A stretch of 64,000 nucleotides of DNA from Sanguinoderma infundibulare (taxonomy: Eukaryota; Basidiomycota; Agaricomycetes; Polyporales; Polyporaceae). The translations under genes were made by a program, and so were the position numbers. Positions within the stretch are counted from its first letter, which is position 1. The number at the start of each line of letters is the position of its first letter. The DNA lies in the NCBI GenBank assembly GCA_032821775.1, contig JAVLRN010000004.1, positions 3,038,001-3,102,000 of the forward strand, written 5' to 3'. Under the pieces are notes generated by a model, which was not told the DNA's origin, did not search any database, and saw nothing but the letters and a program-made list of their open reading frames with translations. Shown here piece by piece: positions 1 to 13,400 of the stretch.

Positions 1-598
1 AAAAGAGAAAACCCCCGGGCGGCGCATGTGCACGATCACCGAGTTCGTTGTGTACACGCAGTCCAGCACAAAAACACACAATAATATAAAATTGTCAACT
101 CGGAACACGGACTCGTATATGCTTTTAGGTTAAAACGGTCAACGTGAACTAGAACATTGACGACGGTCTCGAGCGAAGGCGAGTAGGGCCAGTGCCAGTT
201 CTGGAATGGCGAGCGCACGCACGTCAATGTTCGGAATTGCGTACCGACGGGCCGCTCCGAACAACAGCTTCCCATGGTTGGTCACAAGAGACTGTTGAGA
301 GGTTATATTGTCTGTGGCGGATGCGGCCTACTTTGGTAAGAGGTGTACACGACACGCGGGATTTCGTGAATAAGAGAGGGTACGCACACCATTTGACACT
401 TGTGAAGTAGCCCAATCAATTCCCCAAAGCCCTTAACCAATACTTCAATAAAGTACAAGCACATTGCAAAAACGAGATAGCGAGGTCATAGCTGAGACGC
501 AAGCATATCCAATACAACCAGCAAATAAATACCCTTCGCTCCAAGCCCGAATCCGTCACCCCCCGAAGTCCGAGTGAGGCCGTATCCCAACGAGCCGC
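1..598. other. Gene-free left edge, 3' flank of laccase
   Basis: No reading frame here has the codon bias of the neighbouring genes and no domain is recognisable. The only long frames are short overlapping ones on both strands. The stretch next to 599 is presumably the 3' untranslated region of the laccase on the minus strand; I see no strong polyadenylation signal. Confidence 0.5.
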
Positions 599-2717
599 CT
601 ACAGGTCGTCGGTCCCCAGCGCGTCGTACGTCGGGCAGAGGTTCGACCACGCCTGGGGCACAGGGTTCGCCGCGGCGGCATCGGGGGTGTCCTCGGCCAT
701 GACGACGGCAAAGCCGGCCTCGAGGTGGAAGTCGATGTGGCAATGGAGGAACCACGGCCCGGGGTTGTTGGTCTCGAAGCGGATCGTGACGTTATCTCCA
801 GCGGCCGGCGTGCCGGTCGAGACGACGTCGCGCCAGACGGGGTTGTCGTAGTTGTACGTGGTGGAGCCGGCGCTGCGCACGACGGCGAAGGCGTGCTGTC
901 GAGCAACGTCGTGTGAACATGAAGCCTTGGGGGATGGAGCCAAGGGGGAAAATGTGTACTTACACCGTGCAGGTGGAAGGGGTGGGGGGCACCAGGAGCG
1001 TTGGCCGTGGCGGGGAAGGAGAGCTCGATGGACGAGTTGATGGGGAGCTCGTACAAGCTACCGGAGGGTAGGAGGTCCTGGGCGGTGTGCGCACCACTCA
1101 TGATCTGAAGGAGGACGGGGACGGTGGGAGGCACAAAGCTTGCGTTGTTGATGAAGAAGTTGGTTCCGTTAAAGTTGAAGACCATGTTGATCGCCTTGTC
1201 GACACCGCCCTGCGTGGGCAGGCCGGGCTGAACGAAGGATTAGCATCGATACAACTCCCACGTTTGGAGGGAATAATCACATACTGTCGGCGTCTTGATT
1301 AAGGGGTGCAGATTGGCCTCGTCGAGGAGGTTCTCTGTCGTCTGTTGGGTGGTGACAGGCTCGATCAGGGCAGCCCCATCGTAGCGCAGGATAGCAGAGT
1401 TGATTCCGTCGGTAAACCCAACATTACCGAAGTTGGGGTTCGCCCGAATCCAATAGTTGTCAACGGTTTGGTTTGCGGTGAGCTGGTGTAAGATGTTCGC
1501 GTAAGCTTCCGCTTCAACGGGATATTCACAAGAATGCTTACAACGAACGAGTAACGCTGAGCCGAGAAAATCTGGATTGCGTTGACAGTGATTGGCTGTG
1601 TCTCGATACCGTCCGCCTCGATGACAGTCAAATTGTGGCCATCAATGCTGAAGGTGTAATTGGGGTCGCACGACAGCGACACGAGACGGAAGCGATAGCT
1701 GTTCGGCAACATCCATTCAGCATTCTGTCCACGCTTGCCGTACGTTGTCAATAGGCGTACCGTTTGCCCTGCGTGACGCTGATCACAGAGAGGGCAGCCG
1801 TGGACGTACCAGGGCTACGACCTAGACCATTGATGAGGGTGGAGTCGGAACCAAGCCTGTGTCACGTATAAAATGAGTATCGATATGCCCGAGAAGAGAA
1901 GGCACGATAGAAGCTGGTTGAACTCACGGGAAGCGCGGACCAAGCCTGGCAGAGACATGATACCAGTCCATAAGGGTGATCACAGTCGAGTCTGTGTTTT
2001 ATAAATGTCAGATGAAGCGATAAAGGTAGTTGCAGTGCTGGCAGGAAACCGACCGTCATCGACGTCGTAGAGGTGAGCCAGAGGGTCGAAGGGATCGTAA
2101 ACCACGAATGGACCCCTCAGACCATCGCAATACTGCGTGGAGAGGTGGCTGTGATACCAGAATGTGCCTTCCCAGATTGATGTGAGGGTTGTACAGTACG
2201 TCGCACCACAAAGGATATGACTCACCAGCCTGGCCCGGCGCCTGGAAATTGTACAAAAACGAGTTTCCCGAGGAAATCGGACACTGATTGATGAAGGCAG
2301 GACCGTCCGCCCAGTTTGTGCCCTTCTGGAAAAAGCCATGCCAGTGCTGGAGAGAAAATGAGCTCGATACTTGTGCAGGGATGAGTGGAACATAACATAC
2401 AATACTAGTGGACTTCAACATCGTATGGTTGTCCATCTGGTCGATGACATTAAGCTGGAAGCGATCTCCCTGTCATCCGACATACCAGTACGTTAGTGAG
2501 AACCTTGGAAGGCGGGAATGTGCACGACGCTGACCTTGTTTCCAGTGATGAGGGGGGCAGGGAAGACGCCATTGACCACGATGGCCGCACGAGTGAAGTT
2601 ATCTGGAGCGACGTTTGCGTCGGTAATGGTCAAGTCGGCCTTTGGCCCGATGCCTGCGTACGCCGAGGCGGCGAAAAGCAGGGTGATGGAAAAGAGCAGC
2701 GATTGGAACCTCGACAT
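599..2717 (-). CDS. Laccase (multicopper oxidase, EC 1.10.3.2), secreted
   Basis: Oxidises phenols by single electrons and reduces O2 to water, outside the cell. I read 10 exons and 9 short introns, giving about 520 residues, the usual fungal laccase length. A signal peptide of about 21 residues (hydrophobic [15 protein letters not shown]) precedes the mature start GIGPKADL. All four copper motifs are present in order: HWHGFFQ, a [12 protein letters not shown] motif, HPFHLHGHAF and [12 protein letters not shown]. The residue at the axial type-1 copper position in the last motif is Phe, which in characterised laccases goes with high redox potential. One intron (1699-1760) interrupts the GKR/YRFRLV segment; without removing it the frame stops. 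The C-terminus is [12 protein letters not shown]. The start ATG at 2717 is the first in frame before the signal peptide. No lesion seen. Confidence 0.95.
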
Positions 2718-2798
2718 GGTGGTCGCTGGTGAAGAGGGCTACTCGAGCACTCAAGTGGGACTTGGGTTGGGTTGGGATAAACTCTTGAGCGCATCCCT

Positions 2799-2804
2799 TA
2801 TATC
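2799..2804 (-). promoter_or_regulatory. Laccase TATA box
   Basis: On the minus strand this reads GGATATAAG, about 85 bp upstream of the laccase ATG, which is the right place for a core promoter element. Confidence 0.55.
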
Positions 2805-2806
2805 CA

Positions 2807-5800
2807 ACCGGCGAAGCTGGCACGACAGAGAAAGTATGGCTGTCCATGCCACCAAGAGCACGAGTCCATGAAGCTGGTTGACCAAGTGTCGTTACTTCTG
2901 CGGCTTCCATTGTTTCGGGACATACTGAATCACGTCCCTGAAAGGCGATTGTCGCGCGAATGGTATGATATGTGTGAGAGCCTTCGTTGTGCGGAGAGCA
3001 TGGACATACCTCCCACGAAACCTTGTTCGCGTGCCCCGCTAAGCGTCGGGAGGGCGTCGACGTCCAGCTTGGTGATATTCGGTACCGGTGAGGATGGCCT
3101 TCGGTGGTCTGATGGAATTCATTCACCTGATACCTGGATAGCGGCCTTGTGTGAATCTAGGACTACGCGTGAGATTTGCGATACATAGGTCGGGAGACAG
3201 CATACCGCCGGGTACAACTCCGCGAGCAATATTTGCGGTTGAAGGGGCGCCATACGGCTCACTGACGTGCTGTGATGATGCAAAGGACTATCTGGAGCTG
3301 GTGCAGGCTATGATGGTTATCCGTCACGGTTGAGTCTGGTTGCAGTCCCTCAACGAGGGCCGGGAGAACAGTGGCCACATCAATATTTCTGGCGGCGGTG
3401 GTCTCTTCCGGGGTAATGAATTTGGTTGGGACGAGGTAACATGAATATGGCAGGGAGGATGTGAGCCAGCAGGCACAAGAAGAGAACGGATGGTGAATGC
3501 GTAGCTGGTTGTGAGGAGGAGGGGTCTCAGGATCCGCAGACAGCGAACAGAAGTCACGGCTTCCATAAACGTATGTCCCCCGCGTTTGTCCTCCGCGCGC
3601 GCCAAGACAGGCGCCACCTTGCTGCCCAACAACCACCGACGTATCCTGACTTGGAGCCTGGCCGGACTCTGGACGACTGCAGGCCATCCACACGTTCAAT
3701 TCCTGGTAGAACGATGGCGCGTGCAGTTTTCCCAGCGGTGAGAACGATAGTCCCTGATCTCCCCCAACGAAATAATACATGCTGCACGCCACCATCGTAG
3801 TGCCACGTCCGAGCGTTCCGCCCCTGCAGCTAATAAGCGTCTGAATTCTAGGGCTCAGTCGAATTCCGCGATTGTATGGTAGGACGACACCTATCCTAAC
3901 ATTAATCCCGCCACCATGAAAATTACCGCTACTCTGCCGCATACCGAGCCTCCGTCACCAGGGCCTTCAAATCTCTGAAGTATGGTGCCTATCGTGCTCC
4001 GTCGTGCGATGGTGCTAGTTGAGGTAACGTACTACAAGCTTGTCTCCCCCTGACGACAAGTTCCTGTCCCAGTGAGTGTTGCAACTTCGGCTCCTCCAAT
4101 GCTCATCGTGCCTTGTTCGATAGCACCACATTGGTGGGACATGATCAAATGTCCATGTGCGTGCTGATCACGAGCGCACTGTCTTCCCGCACTACAGTTG
4201 CATCAATAACTAGTGCGTACCGTCTCTTATGCGGTCTTTGGAACCTCATTTTGTCGCAAAACGCGCTTTCTCTCCAGGAATTCTAGACACGAACATCGTC
4301 CAGGGCTCATTGAAGAAAATCTGCTCTTCCATCTGATTCCGATTGCGCAGCTGGGTATCTCTCGTGCGTCTTTGAGCTCGTGTTGACCGCAGAAACGATA
4401 GCTTACGCGTATTCCGCGCAAAACGTAGCGCTACACTCGGACCGTCAGAATGAACAAGGACCAGCCGGCGATCTAAACGACGATTCCGCTTCCCAGTATG
4501 CCTCGAATGGCAGCCCGTACCTCCCTTCCTGCCTCCCAGGCACACGTCAGTGTGATGCCACACGCGCTGTTGTCAATGGAGCCCTTCCAAATGCAGAGTT
4601 TTCGCTTGCAGTTCAGTACACGCACGACATCCACCCGATGATCGTGGTCTCCAGCCAGCGTCTTGCCCCCACGCCGACGCTCCCCGATTCTCACCGACTG
4701 CCGGCACACTCTACCTCCACCCGCATCCCTCCCGCCTTTGTTCGACAGCGACGTTCTTACCGTCGGGCGAGGTTTCGACGCAGTCAGGGCCCATCTCGTG
4801 ATGCACCTGGAGTTTTCCCATCAGTGAGAGCGACACAAGCGATCCAATCAGTTCTACAGGCAGGGCACATATCTCTCGGTCCGCCGTGCAACTGCAGAAG
4901 GTGGTTGCCAGGTTGGCCGGGATTCATAGTCCAGGTACCCGGAGTGGAGAAGAGCGCAGGGGCAGCGCTCCGACAGATAGTCGGTGCCCGATCCCCCACC
5001 CGGAGCCGGCGTTCGTATTACCGAAGTGACAGGTCTTCGTGGTTCTCCATAATTAATATAAGCTCGATCCGTCCCACGCTCTCGGCGGCCGGGAGTCGTA
5101 TAGTATATTCGCATTCCTCGTGACCGTATACGGAACGGCGGGCAAGCGGTTGTGGGGTTCGCTTGGATTCGCCTCCGCTCCGGAAAGTTGTAAGTGGGCT
5201 TTCTTTTCCGACGGCGATAAGAAAACTAACACGGCCGTAGGTCATGTTGTGCAGGTACGGCGACCTCGACTAACGAGGAAGTGATCCACTCGATTGGTCT
5301 CTCACAGGAGCACTCGTCGCCCTTGGCCTTCGAAAATGGTCACAGGTCCGCAGACCTGCTAGCCCTCCACGCTAATCTGTGAACATATCGCGAGTGGAGT
5401 GTCTTATGACGATGAGCTGGATGGTGCCTGGCTTGCTCGCATATGTTGGGTTCATGTCAGCTGTGGAGGGCATTGAATGGCTGACTGTCTTTGCAAGGCT
5501 GGTGAGTACCTCAGCCGACCCGACATTCTCGACTTATGACATACCAATGATTCCACTTTGTCATGCTCTCCACCAGCCAGGCCTAGACATACGGAACTGG
5601 GTGTTCCATCCCGTGTGGTGTCCATATCCATCGTACCTGCCATGTCGCCGCCATCGCGTCCATCCCATTTCAACACTGGGTCGGGCTCCCACCGCAACAG
5701 CATGTGCACGCAGGCACGCCCAGCGATGTCCGTCGATACGTCAATCAGCTTCGTCTGGGGAAATAACCTGTCGCTCGCCATTGCCGTCGTCACGCGTGCG

Positions 5801-7646
5801 CCAAGCCTATACGCAAAGTCTCCGGTGATACAGGTGGCGCTGCCCACCTCGCTGACTGCATACTCAGGCACATCAGAGGTTCTGTCAAGAGGGACGACGC
5901 AACAAACTCCGCTCATCATACTGTGCATCCCCCGAAGTCGCCCAGTCACTCCGTTCTGCTCGCGCGCGCAAGTAAGCCGTATCGCGTCTCCATTCAGTCT
6001 TCGGCAGTCGGCGCATGTGCACTTGCCGTACACATCGGCGCGGTTGCGCCGCGGCTGGAGAGTGTGAGTGTTTTTTTTTCTTGGTACTTATCAAGTTACT
6101 TCGTGCCCAGCACGAACTCAGGGTTCCCGGTCCCGATGTGCGCCTCCGAGCCAACATGTGCTCGTCTTGGCCCATTTAATGGCGTGCTTGTCCCCGGCAC
6201 CGAACCTCCAATATCCAGCGCTGGTGGAGACCTTATCCGGATGCCAAAGCACACGCGAAGGCGATGACTTACATCGTCTTGGGTTCGGAGCTGACATGTG
6301 TAGGATTCCCAGCGGCTTGCGTATACTACAGCCCAACGGGGTCGTTCGAAACTCGTGGAACATAGCCACTGTGGCTCCACAAGCTATCCCCGATCCCCAC
6401 CGGGTGGACAGGAAGGCCAGGAAATTTATCATTGGCTCGTCTCGACAGGAATTGTTTTATCCTAGGGAGAAGAGGCCCTCCAGAAAAGGAAGGACGGAAG
6501 ACGCTGGGTGCCAGCATCCGCACCTCTAGGTGATCCCCATTCTGACAGGCTGAAGCGTCGGGTTCAGTGGCCGCTATTGTGGCGGCTCTACGATGCTCAA
6601 CAGATTCTGTTGGTGTCGCCTAGTCACAGTGTCTTCGCCGCGGCCGTCGTTGCTACGCCGACGTGCCTGTGCGCATGCACTACTCCGAACCGTCTTCTTC
6701 ACTTTTTCATTTTCTCACCGCGCACCGTCCACTTAAACCACGCCTTCTGTCGGTTACCGTGTCTTCGAACGAGCGGCCACGCCCCCCGCGTTGGCAGCCC
6801 GGCATCGCCGAAATTGGACGCTCTTCGTCAGGACCTGAAAACGCGTTGGGCTTCAAAAGAAGCTCCCCGCACATGTGGAGAGCCCCTTCTCAATATCTCT
6901 CTATGAACGAAGAGCGGCGTAGTATATGATTTATGACATGTGCCCGCAACAGCCGAGAGGCGAATCATGGGGAGCAAGGCTAATGTTCTGACAGCTTCGT
7001 TGCGCCAAACAATCCAGCGTTACATGGACGGCGGTGAGGAGATCTCGAGGCGAGTCCGACGGTGAAGCTAGAAGTGCAGACCAAAGACGCATGCGGGCAC
7101 CTAGGATAATATTTTTCATTGTGGGTGGCTAGTGAGAATGAAATCGCTCAACACGAAAGCTGGACACAGCTTCCTCCGCACTTGGTACCGTGTGACGGCA
7201 GATGAGCAGTCGAGTAATGGTCACCTTGAACGAGCCAGTGTAAATGATCAGGTCGACCCGTGAGGCCGTCGCCAGAGAGCTGTAGCAAAGGTTGAGTAGC
7301 CCAGAAACATCGCGGGCTCGAGAAGCACTGGCTTTCATGATGAGCATTGAGCATGAATGGGATGGAATGAAGCGCGTGGTAAGTATACAATGCAATGACA
7401 CGGGAACGGAGGAACACTACGTCTTGTGTGTGTAGAGTACATGCTCTACAATATGACAAGAATGGGCGTGCGTAAACAGAAAGAAAGGACGATCGAATGC
7501 ACAACATCCAACGACAGCAAGATGCTAGCGAACAAGAGGTGACATCTACCAGGGTGATACAAGGCTGTTCAGCGCAACCACAAACACAAGGACCGCGGTC
7601 AGCTCAGCCTGGAGACAACGATCGCGGCCGATGGAACGCACCTGAA
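2807..7646. other. 4.8-kb stretch without a supportable gene
   Basis: Several frames of 100-250 codons exist (for example 3259-3942 minus, 4380-5123 plus, 5452-6033 minus) but none shows the third-position GC bias, domain content or exon-intron pattern of the real genes in this window. The minus frame ending at 5452 opens with CTCADCRRLNG, which faintly recalls the CxCxxCRR zinc motif of GFA-type proteins, but the rest does not follow that family. It may contain decayed genes. The part next to 7646 is the likely 3' end of the co-chaperone transcript. Confidence 0.4.
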
Positions 7647-9639
7647 TCAGAAAGGGAAACCACCGCTGCTTCTCGAAGAGTAGCCACCGCCGAAGCCACC
7701 TCCACTAAAGCCGCCCGCCCCGCCAAAGCCGCCACCTGCTGGGAAGCCCCCGCCAAACGACGAGAATCCTGACCGACCGCCGAAGCCCGCCCCATGGAAC
7801 TGAGCAAAGAGGTCAGACAGGTCGACGCCAGGGCCCATCCCGCCCATCCCGTCGTCGTCATCTTCGCCCATGTCGTACCGCTGGCGTTTTTGCGGATCCG
7901 ACAGAACCGAGTTCGCCTCGACGATGAGCTTGAACTTCTCCTCGTCTCCACCCTAAACGCCGTCAAAGTCAGAAACGAGAAGCGTGAAAACGCAAACGCA
8001 GAACGCACCTTATCCGGATGGTGCTTCAAACTCTCCCTGCGGTACGCTTTCCGGATGTCGGTCTCTGTACAGTCGCGTTCGACGCCGAGGATCTTGTAGT
8101 AGTCCTTCGACTTGCTCCGCTTGAGCGCGATCTCGGCCTTCTTCAGCTCCGCACGCAGCGCGCGCACGTCCGCGTCGCAGTTCTCGAAGCCCGCCTGCTC
8201 GATGGCGCTGTTAAAGTCCGCGATCGCCGCATCGTACTCCTCGAGGTGCAGGTGGATGCGCGCGCGGGTCCGGAGGGCCTTGAATGACGTCGAGTTGAGC
8301 ACCAGCGACGCCTCGGTGTCCGCGAGCGCGTCCTCGTACCGGTCCAGCTTGACAAGCGTGGTTGCGCGATTTGACAGGAGCATGGCGCGGATCTGCCCTC
8401 CGCCGCCTTCTCGCTCTTCGGAGCCGATGCGGTCAAGAGCCTCGCCATACTTCTGCACAGCCTCATCCAGCCTGCCACCTTTGAACGCGACGTTACCCTC
8501 CTCCTTCAAACGGTCAACGTCTTTTATCCGCTTCCGAAGCTTCATAGCCGCTTCGTGTCCGGGGTCTAACCGTAGCGCGGACTGTACGTGCTGCGTTGCC
8601 TGTGCCGTCTTCGACGTCAGGAACAGAAGCAGTCCGCGCACGGTCATGACATCTGGGGAATTCGCGTCGAATCGCATGGCGTCGCTATAGACGGATCGAC
8701 GCGCATGAACACCGCATCCCGAACAAGCACCTGAAGGCTTGAATGGGTAACTCACTTTGCCGCCAGACTCGCCGCGTCCCAGTTCTTCTTGGCAATCTCA
8801 ATTTCTACCCTCCATAAGCGCCATAGTATGGGGACGTCGCCACCCTCCCCCTCGATCACTTGTATGCACTTATCTAGTGCGAGTCGCGCCATGCCCCATT
8901 CGTTGCGGCCGCGTGCGCCTTCGAGGCTCCGGAGATGACCCTCGAGCTCGAGCACCCTTGTCTGTAGTTGCAGTGCAGCCGCGTTCTTCGCGTCAATGGT
9001 GAGGACAGAACGGAGGGTGGAAAGTGCGGGTGCCGTAGAGCCGGTAGAGAGTTGGCAACGGGCCAGCCGGACAAGCGTTTTCGGTTGGGGGTCGGCAGAC
9101 TGGAGGATAGCAGCTTGTTGACAGTCGGAGAGGGCGGGTTTGAAGCGCTTCAAGGCCATGTATGCTGCGGCACGATTTGTCCAGAACGTCGGCTCTGACG
9201 GGCGAAGATCTGCGCACCGTGGCGACAATGAGCAGCGCTCATAGAGACTGGCCCTCCGCCTCCAGCATTCAGATACTACGAAATAGCTGGGACGCACCAA
9301 TAGCCCTACTGTAGTGATCAATGGCATCCTGGAACTTGCCCGCCTTGAATGCGGTGTTCCCCTTCTCTTTGATCTTGTCGGGGTCCTCCTGCACGACCGG
9401 TATTGGCTCCAGGTCGGGCATCGGCTCGTCCCCACTGTCGTGAACCTCAATGGGCTCTTTCTCGACATCCATGTTGTCATGCCTATGTTGGACATTCAGC
9501 CACTCGGGAGGCGAGCAATTGGGAGATCAGAGATGGAGACGAACGGGTTGGCAGACCCGTTAGCCGCGCCGTTCGCGGATGCTGCTGCTTTCGCGGCCTG
9601 TTGCCTCTTCTTGGCCTGCTTGTTCTTTTTGTTCGTCAT
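7647..9639 (-). CDS. TPR and J-domain co-chaperone (DNAJC7/TPR2 type)
   Basis: Likely partners Hsp70 and Hsp90 in the cytosol, with TPR repeats binding their C-terminal tails and the J domain stimulating Hsp70 ATPase. An acidic N-terminus is followed by a TPR block starting at KIKEKGNTAFKAGKFQDAI, a second at RLKEEGNVAFKGGRLDEAV and a third around YEDALADTEASLVLN. The J domain begins at DYYKILGVERDCTETDIRKAY, carries the essential HPD in HHPDK, and is split by an intron just after it. The tail is Gly/Phe-rich (residues GFGG repeated), ending SSGGFPF. The start at 9639 gives a lysine-rich leader and needs a 74-bp intron with a weak GTCTGC donor before the segment MDVEKEP; if that intron is not real, the start is the ATG at 9472. 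It is transcribed divergently from CHO2. Confidence 0.9.
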
Positions 9640-10460
9640 AGCGTTGTCTCACGTCAATGAGGATGGCAAGGAGAGTGTGGTAGACAGGCGACAAACTCGG
9701 TCGCCCAGTGCTGCCGACAATGCACGGGCGTCTACGCTCAAATATCATGGGCGTCTGAAGTAAGTACTTGAACCTTCTAGAACCTACTAGAGGCCGACTA
9801 TATTCCATTAGTAACGGCTTTACAAACCTTTACATCCGTCTTTACACACAGGTTTTTACCTTCCCGTTAACGGCATTATGATAGTAAGACGAACCGCAAT
9901 ACAAGCTCACTACAGCACCACTTCATCAGAAATGATCTCAGGGCAACCAGACATGTATGGCAATTGCGGCGGGTCGAAGAGTCGACTGTCAACGTTTAGC
10001 GTGCAACCACTCATGTGAGGGTTGGGTAACGTTCGCGCTGTCGTAAGGTTAGCTTATTCTTACGTCTGAAGCTGTTATTGCGAGTCGCCAGAACGTGTAA
10101 ATTTTCCAGGGCTTCAGCAACACGCGGACGGCGTAAGTAGCGCAAGTCTCCTGTAGGTCGTTCAACTTCGACTCTCACGTACTGGAGACGAGTATCTGCA
10201 GCCAATACCCTCCTTTCGTTGTCCGCTGGGCCAACGGTATAGTGGAGAAACCTGTGATATTTTGGAAAAGGAAAACGTTGAGCATGGCGTCGAGTACATT
10301 TTTGAGCCCCCCGACGCGTCGGTTGCCATTGCCGGAAATGGTGGCGCTCGGCGCGCGCGAAATTGACGCGAACGTCGCCGAGGATGATGGGTTGCAGACA
10401 CGTGTCCTCCTCGAGAAAGCTCCGACTTTACGTGTTCGTGTGACCTGTTCCCCAACCACC
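9640..10460. promoter_or_regulatory. Divergent promoter region between co-chaperone and CHO2
   Basis: The 0.8-kb gap separates two divergently transcribed housekeeping genes and must hold both promoters. I see no clear TATA box close to either ATG. A frame running into CHO2 from 10242 has other in-frame ATGs but lacks conserved sequence upstream of 10461, so it is treated as leader. Confidence 0.5.
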
Positions 10461-13400
10461 ATGTCCTCCCTATCTCTGCCAGCGGAGCTCCAGTCGGGCC
10501 TCAGGCAACGACGCGTTGAAGACAGAGAACGATCAGCCTCCGACACGACGATCACCAGTGGAGGAGAGGCGGAGACGCCTAAGAGGGATGAGGTCGTCTG
10601 GGGAAAGACACCGAGCGGAGAAGGTACGTGGCCGCCATTTCTGGAGCGATGGACGGGGGGAACTGCGACGCAGCGCGATGGAGAGGCTCTGGGCTCTGTC
10701 TTATATCCGTTTTCCGGAACCAGGACACCTCTGACGGCATATCCTAACACGGCACTCGAGCCACGCGCCACGCGCTGCGCGATCTTCATCCCCTGTCGAC
10801 TTGCAAAGTTAACTGGTACGCTGACGCTCTTTGGTTGACAGTGTTTCGCGTACCTACCACGCACGATGTCTTGACTTTGTTCCACCCTGGCTATCCCAAA
10901 TCCCATATCGACCTGTTCAACCTTGCGTTGCTCGGAACACAACTACTCCTTTTCTTTGCGCTGCCCCGATCTGCTTCTCGGATATTCTTCCTCTTTTACT
11001 TCGCATTTTGGAGGGCTGCATACGACTGGGGTCTAGGATGGGTTCTTACAAAACAGAGCAAACGTAAGTGGATCGTCAGAGAGGTCCAACGACTCGGATG
11101 GCTCGACCAGGCCCGCAAACCTGAGGTTAGGCGGTGGATCAAGAACCAGCTTGCTGGCAAAATGGGCAAGGACTACTCCTTCGACGTACGTCCCAGTTAT
11201 ACTGGTCACACGACCAAGAAAGGTTCTTACCCACGGCTATGTATAGGAACTACCGTTGGAGTACAACACATGGCTCTTGTTCCGCCAACTCGTGGATGTC
11301 ATTCTTCTCAAGTCGGTGTCGCATCTTACACGTCCCTGCTTGCGCTAATACATATGCGTGCGTAGTGACTTTCTGGCTTACTGTATGTTTGCGTTCTCGT
11401 GCTTCCGCACCCCGGACGGTTTATCCGTATCGCTTCACGTTATGAGGTAACTACATTCCTTACTGCGACCTTCTGTGCCTCGTGCGATGAACTTTATTTA
11501 CATTCAGATGGATCGGCGGTGTGGCGCTGATTGCCTTCAACCTTTGGGTCAAGACCGAAGCCCACAACGTCGTCAAGGATTACGGATGGTACTGGGGAGA
11601 TGTCTTCTTCCAGCGCGGTGCTCTCGTCTTCGATGGCGTCTTTGAGCTTGCGCCCCACCCCATGTATTCTGTTGGTGAGTGTCTGTTTGCTATCGGCAAC
11701 CCACTGTGAGTGACCTGAGCTGACTTGTCACGATAAGGATATGCTGGCTACTACGGCTTATCCCTTATCATCGGGAGCTACGCTGTCCTCTTTGTGAGTT
11801 TGGCAGCACACGCCGCACAATTCGGTTTCTTGGTCTTCTTCGAGAACCCCCGTGAGCACCAGTCCTAAACTGGCTTCGTTTTCCGTAACACTCACACATG
11901 GCCGGCAATGCGGCGTGATACAGATATCGAGCGTACATACGGCCAGCGTAAGCCGCTAGCTGCGCGTTCGCCGATCCAACCTCGTGCAGCAGGAAAGAAC
12001 TCCGAAGACTTTTGCGAATCGTCTCACATTCGAAAGGCATCCGCTAGTTCGGGTTCCTCCTTCGGAACCCGTACTCCCGCCGCCACAGAAGGCGAGACGG
12101 CTACAGAGTCTGAAGATTTGATCACGGATGTTGAAACCGAGACCGAGATTATCCACACTCCTCGCCAGATAAAGAAGTTCAAGACGCTTTCACTTTCGTC
12201 AAGGTCGTCTAAGGACAGCCTCTGCAGAACTGATTTCTCCAAATCCCGCCAGTCCGTGTCCCAGCACGACCTATTCCACCAGTACTTCCGCAAGGATGCT
12301 GTCTTGATACGCAACGTCGACGTATTCCGGTGAGCAAATATCATCTTCTTTTATTCTCATCACGGTTTGCTAATTGTCCCGCAGCGCGTCCGATTTCCAG
12401 CTCGTCCTCGTCTTGTTCTATGCGTTCGCGCTCACTATGCTCCCCACAGACTCTCTCACGCTCCACTTCTTGCACGCTCTCACCTGGTGTCTATTCCAAT
12501 CTTTCGGCCTCGGTCTGGTCCTGCGCGCGCAGTCACAGAACAAATTCCTTGTCCGCCACTTCCTGAAGCACTACCACTATCCTCAGAACGATCGCGGTCA
12601 AGGTGCGCTTCAGGATGCATTCCAGAACTGGAAGCAGATCTACAACATGAGCATGTGCATGACATACGGTGAGGCTCCCCAGTTGCGAGGTGGTGAAGCG
12701 TTCTGACGAGTTGTCCTTCCAGTTTCCCTGGGCTGCTTGGCTTGGAAGACGTATTCAGTCCCCGACTGGCAGAACTGGACTGCTGGTAACGAGTTGCTTC
12801 GTCACACTCTTGGTGTCGTAAGTTCTTAATTCTGACATATACCTCTGGATCTAATCCCAATTCGTTGCCCTATTAGCTCATGGTCGGCCTTCATATTTGG
12901 TCGAGCCTGGAATCATATGAGGTTCTTGGCCTCTTTGGTAAGCCTTTCATTGCCCTCGCCTCACAACATTTACCATAATGCCCTGCAGGCTGGTTCTTCG
13001 GTGACTTTTTCATTGAAGATTTCCCGTCGCACCTTGAATACACCGGTATTTACCGGTGAGTGCATGTGTCCAAACTTCAACGTTTGGAACACGCCTAAGC
13101 CGCATGCCTTCCAGGTACCTCAACAACCCGGAGGTCATCAGCGGTGCTACATTCTTCGGCTTCGCCCTGGTCTCCGGCAGCAAGCTCGTCTTTGCGCTGG
13201 CTGTTCTTCGGCATTTATCCCACTGGTGGTTCCTCAGCAAGGTTGAGAAGTGCGTACTGTCCTTAGATACGAATGAAATCTCAGGACTAACCTTTCATGC
13301 GTTGCAGCCCGCACATGAAGAAATTGTACGGCGACTCTATCCGCAGTGACGCCGGGTTCGTGAAGGTCATCAAGAAGGTCGCGCAGAAGAACGCTCGCCT

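Noticed and set aside
2787..2793. Metal-response-like TGCGCTC in the laccase promoter
   Set aside because: It matches a short degenerate consensus but lies between the TATA box and the ATG, where an upstream activating site is not expected.
3259..3942. 227-codon minus-strand frame
   Set aside because: Composition and codon use unlike neighbouring genes, no recognisable motif.
4380..5123. 247-codon plus-strand frame in the 3-7 kb gap
   Set aside because: No codon bias, no domain, no intron pattern; chance open frame in a GC-rich genome.
5452..6033. Possible GFA-type zinc protein (CTCADCRRLNG)
   Set aside because: Only the first motif resembles the family; the remaining Cys ligands and fold landmarks are missing.
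10242..10460. Upstream in-frame extension of CHO2
   Set aside because: Open in frame but without family conservation; ATG at 10,461 is followed at once by the usual Cho2 N-terminus.
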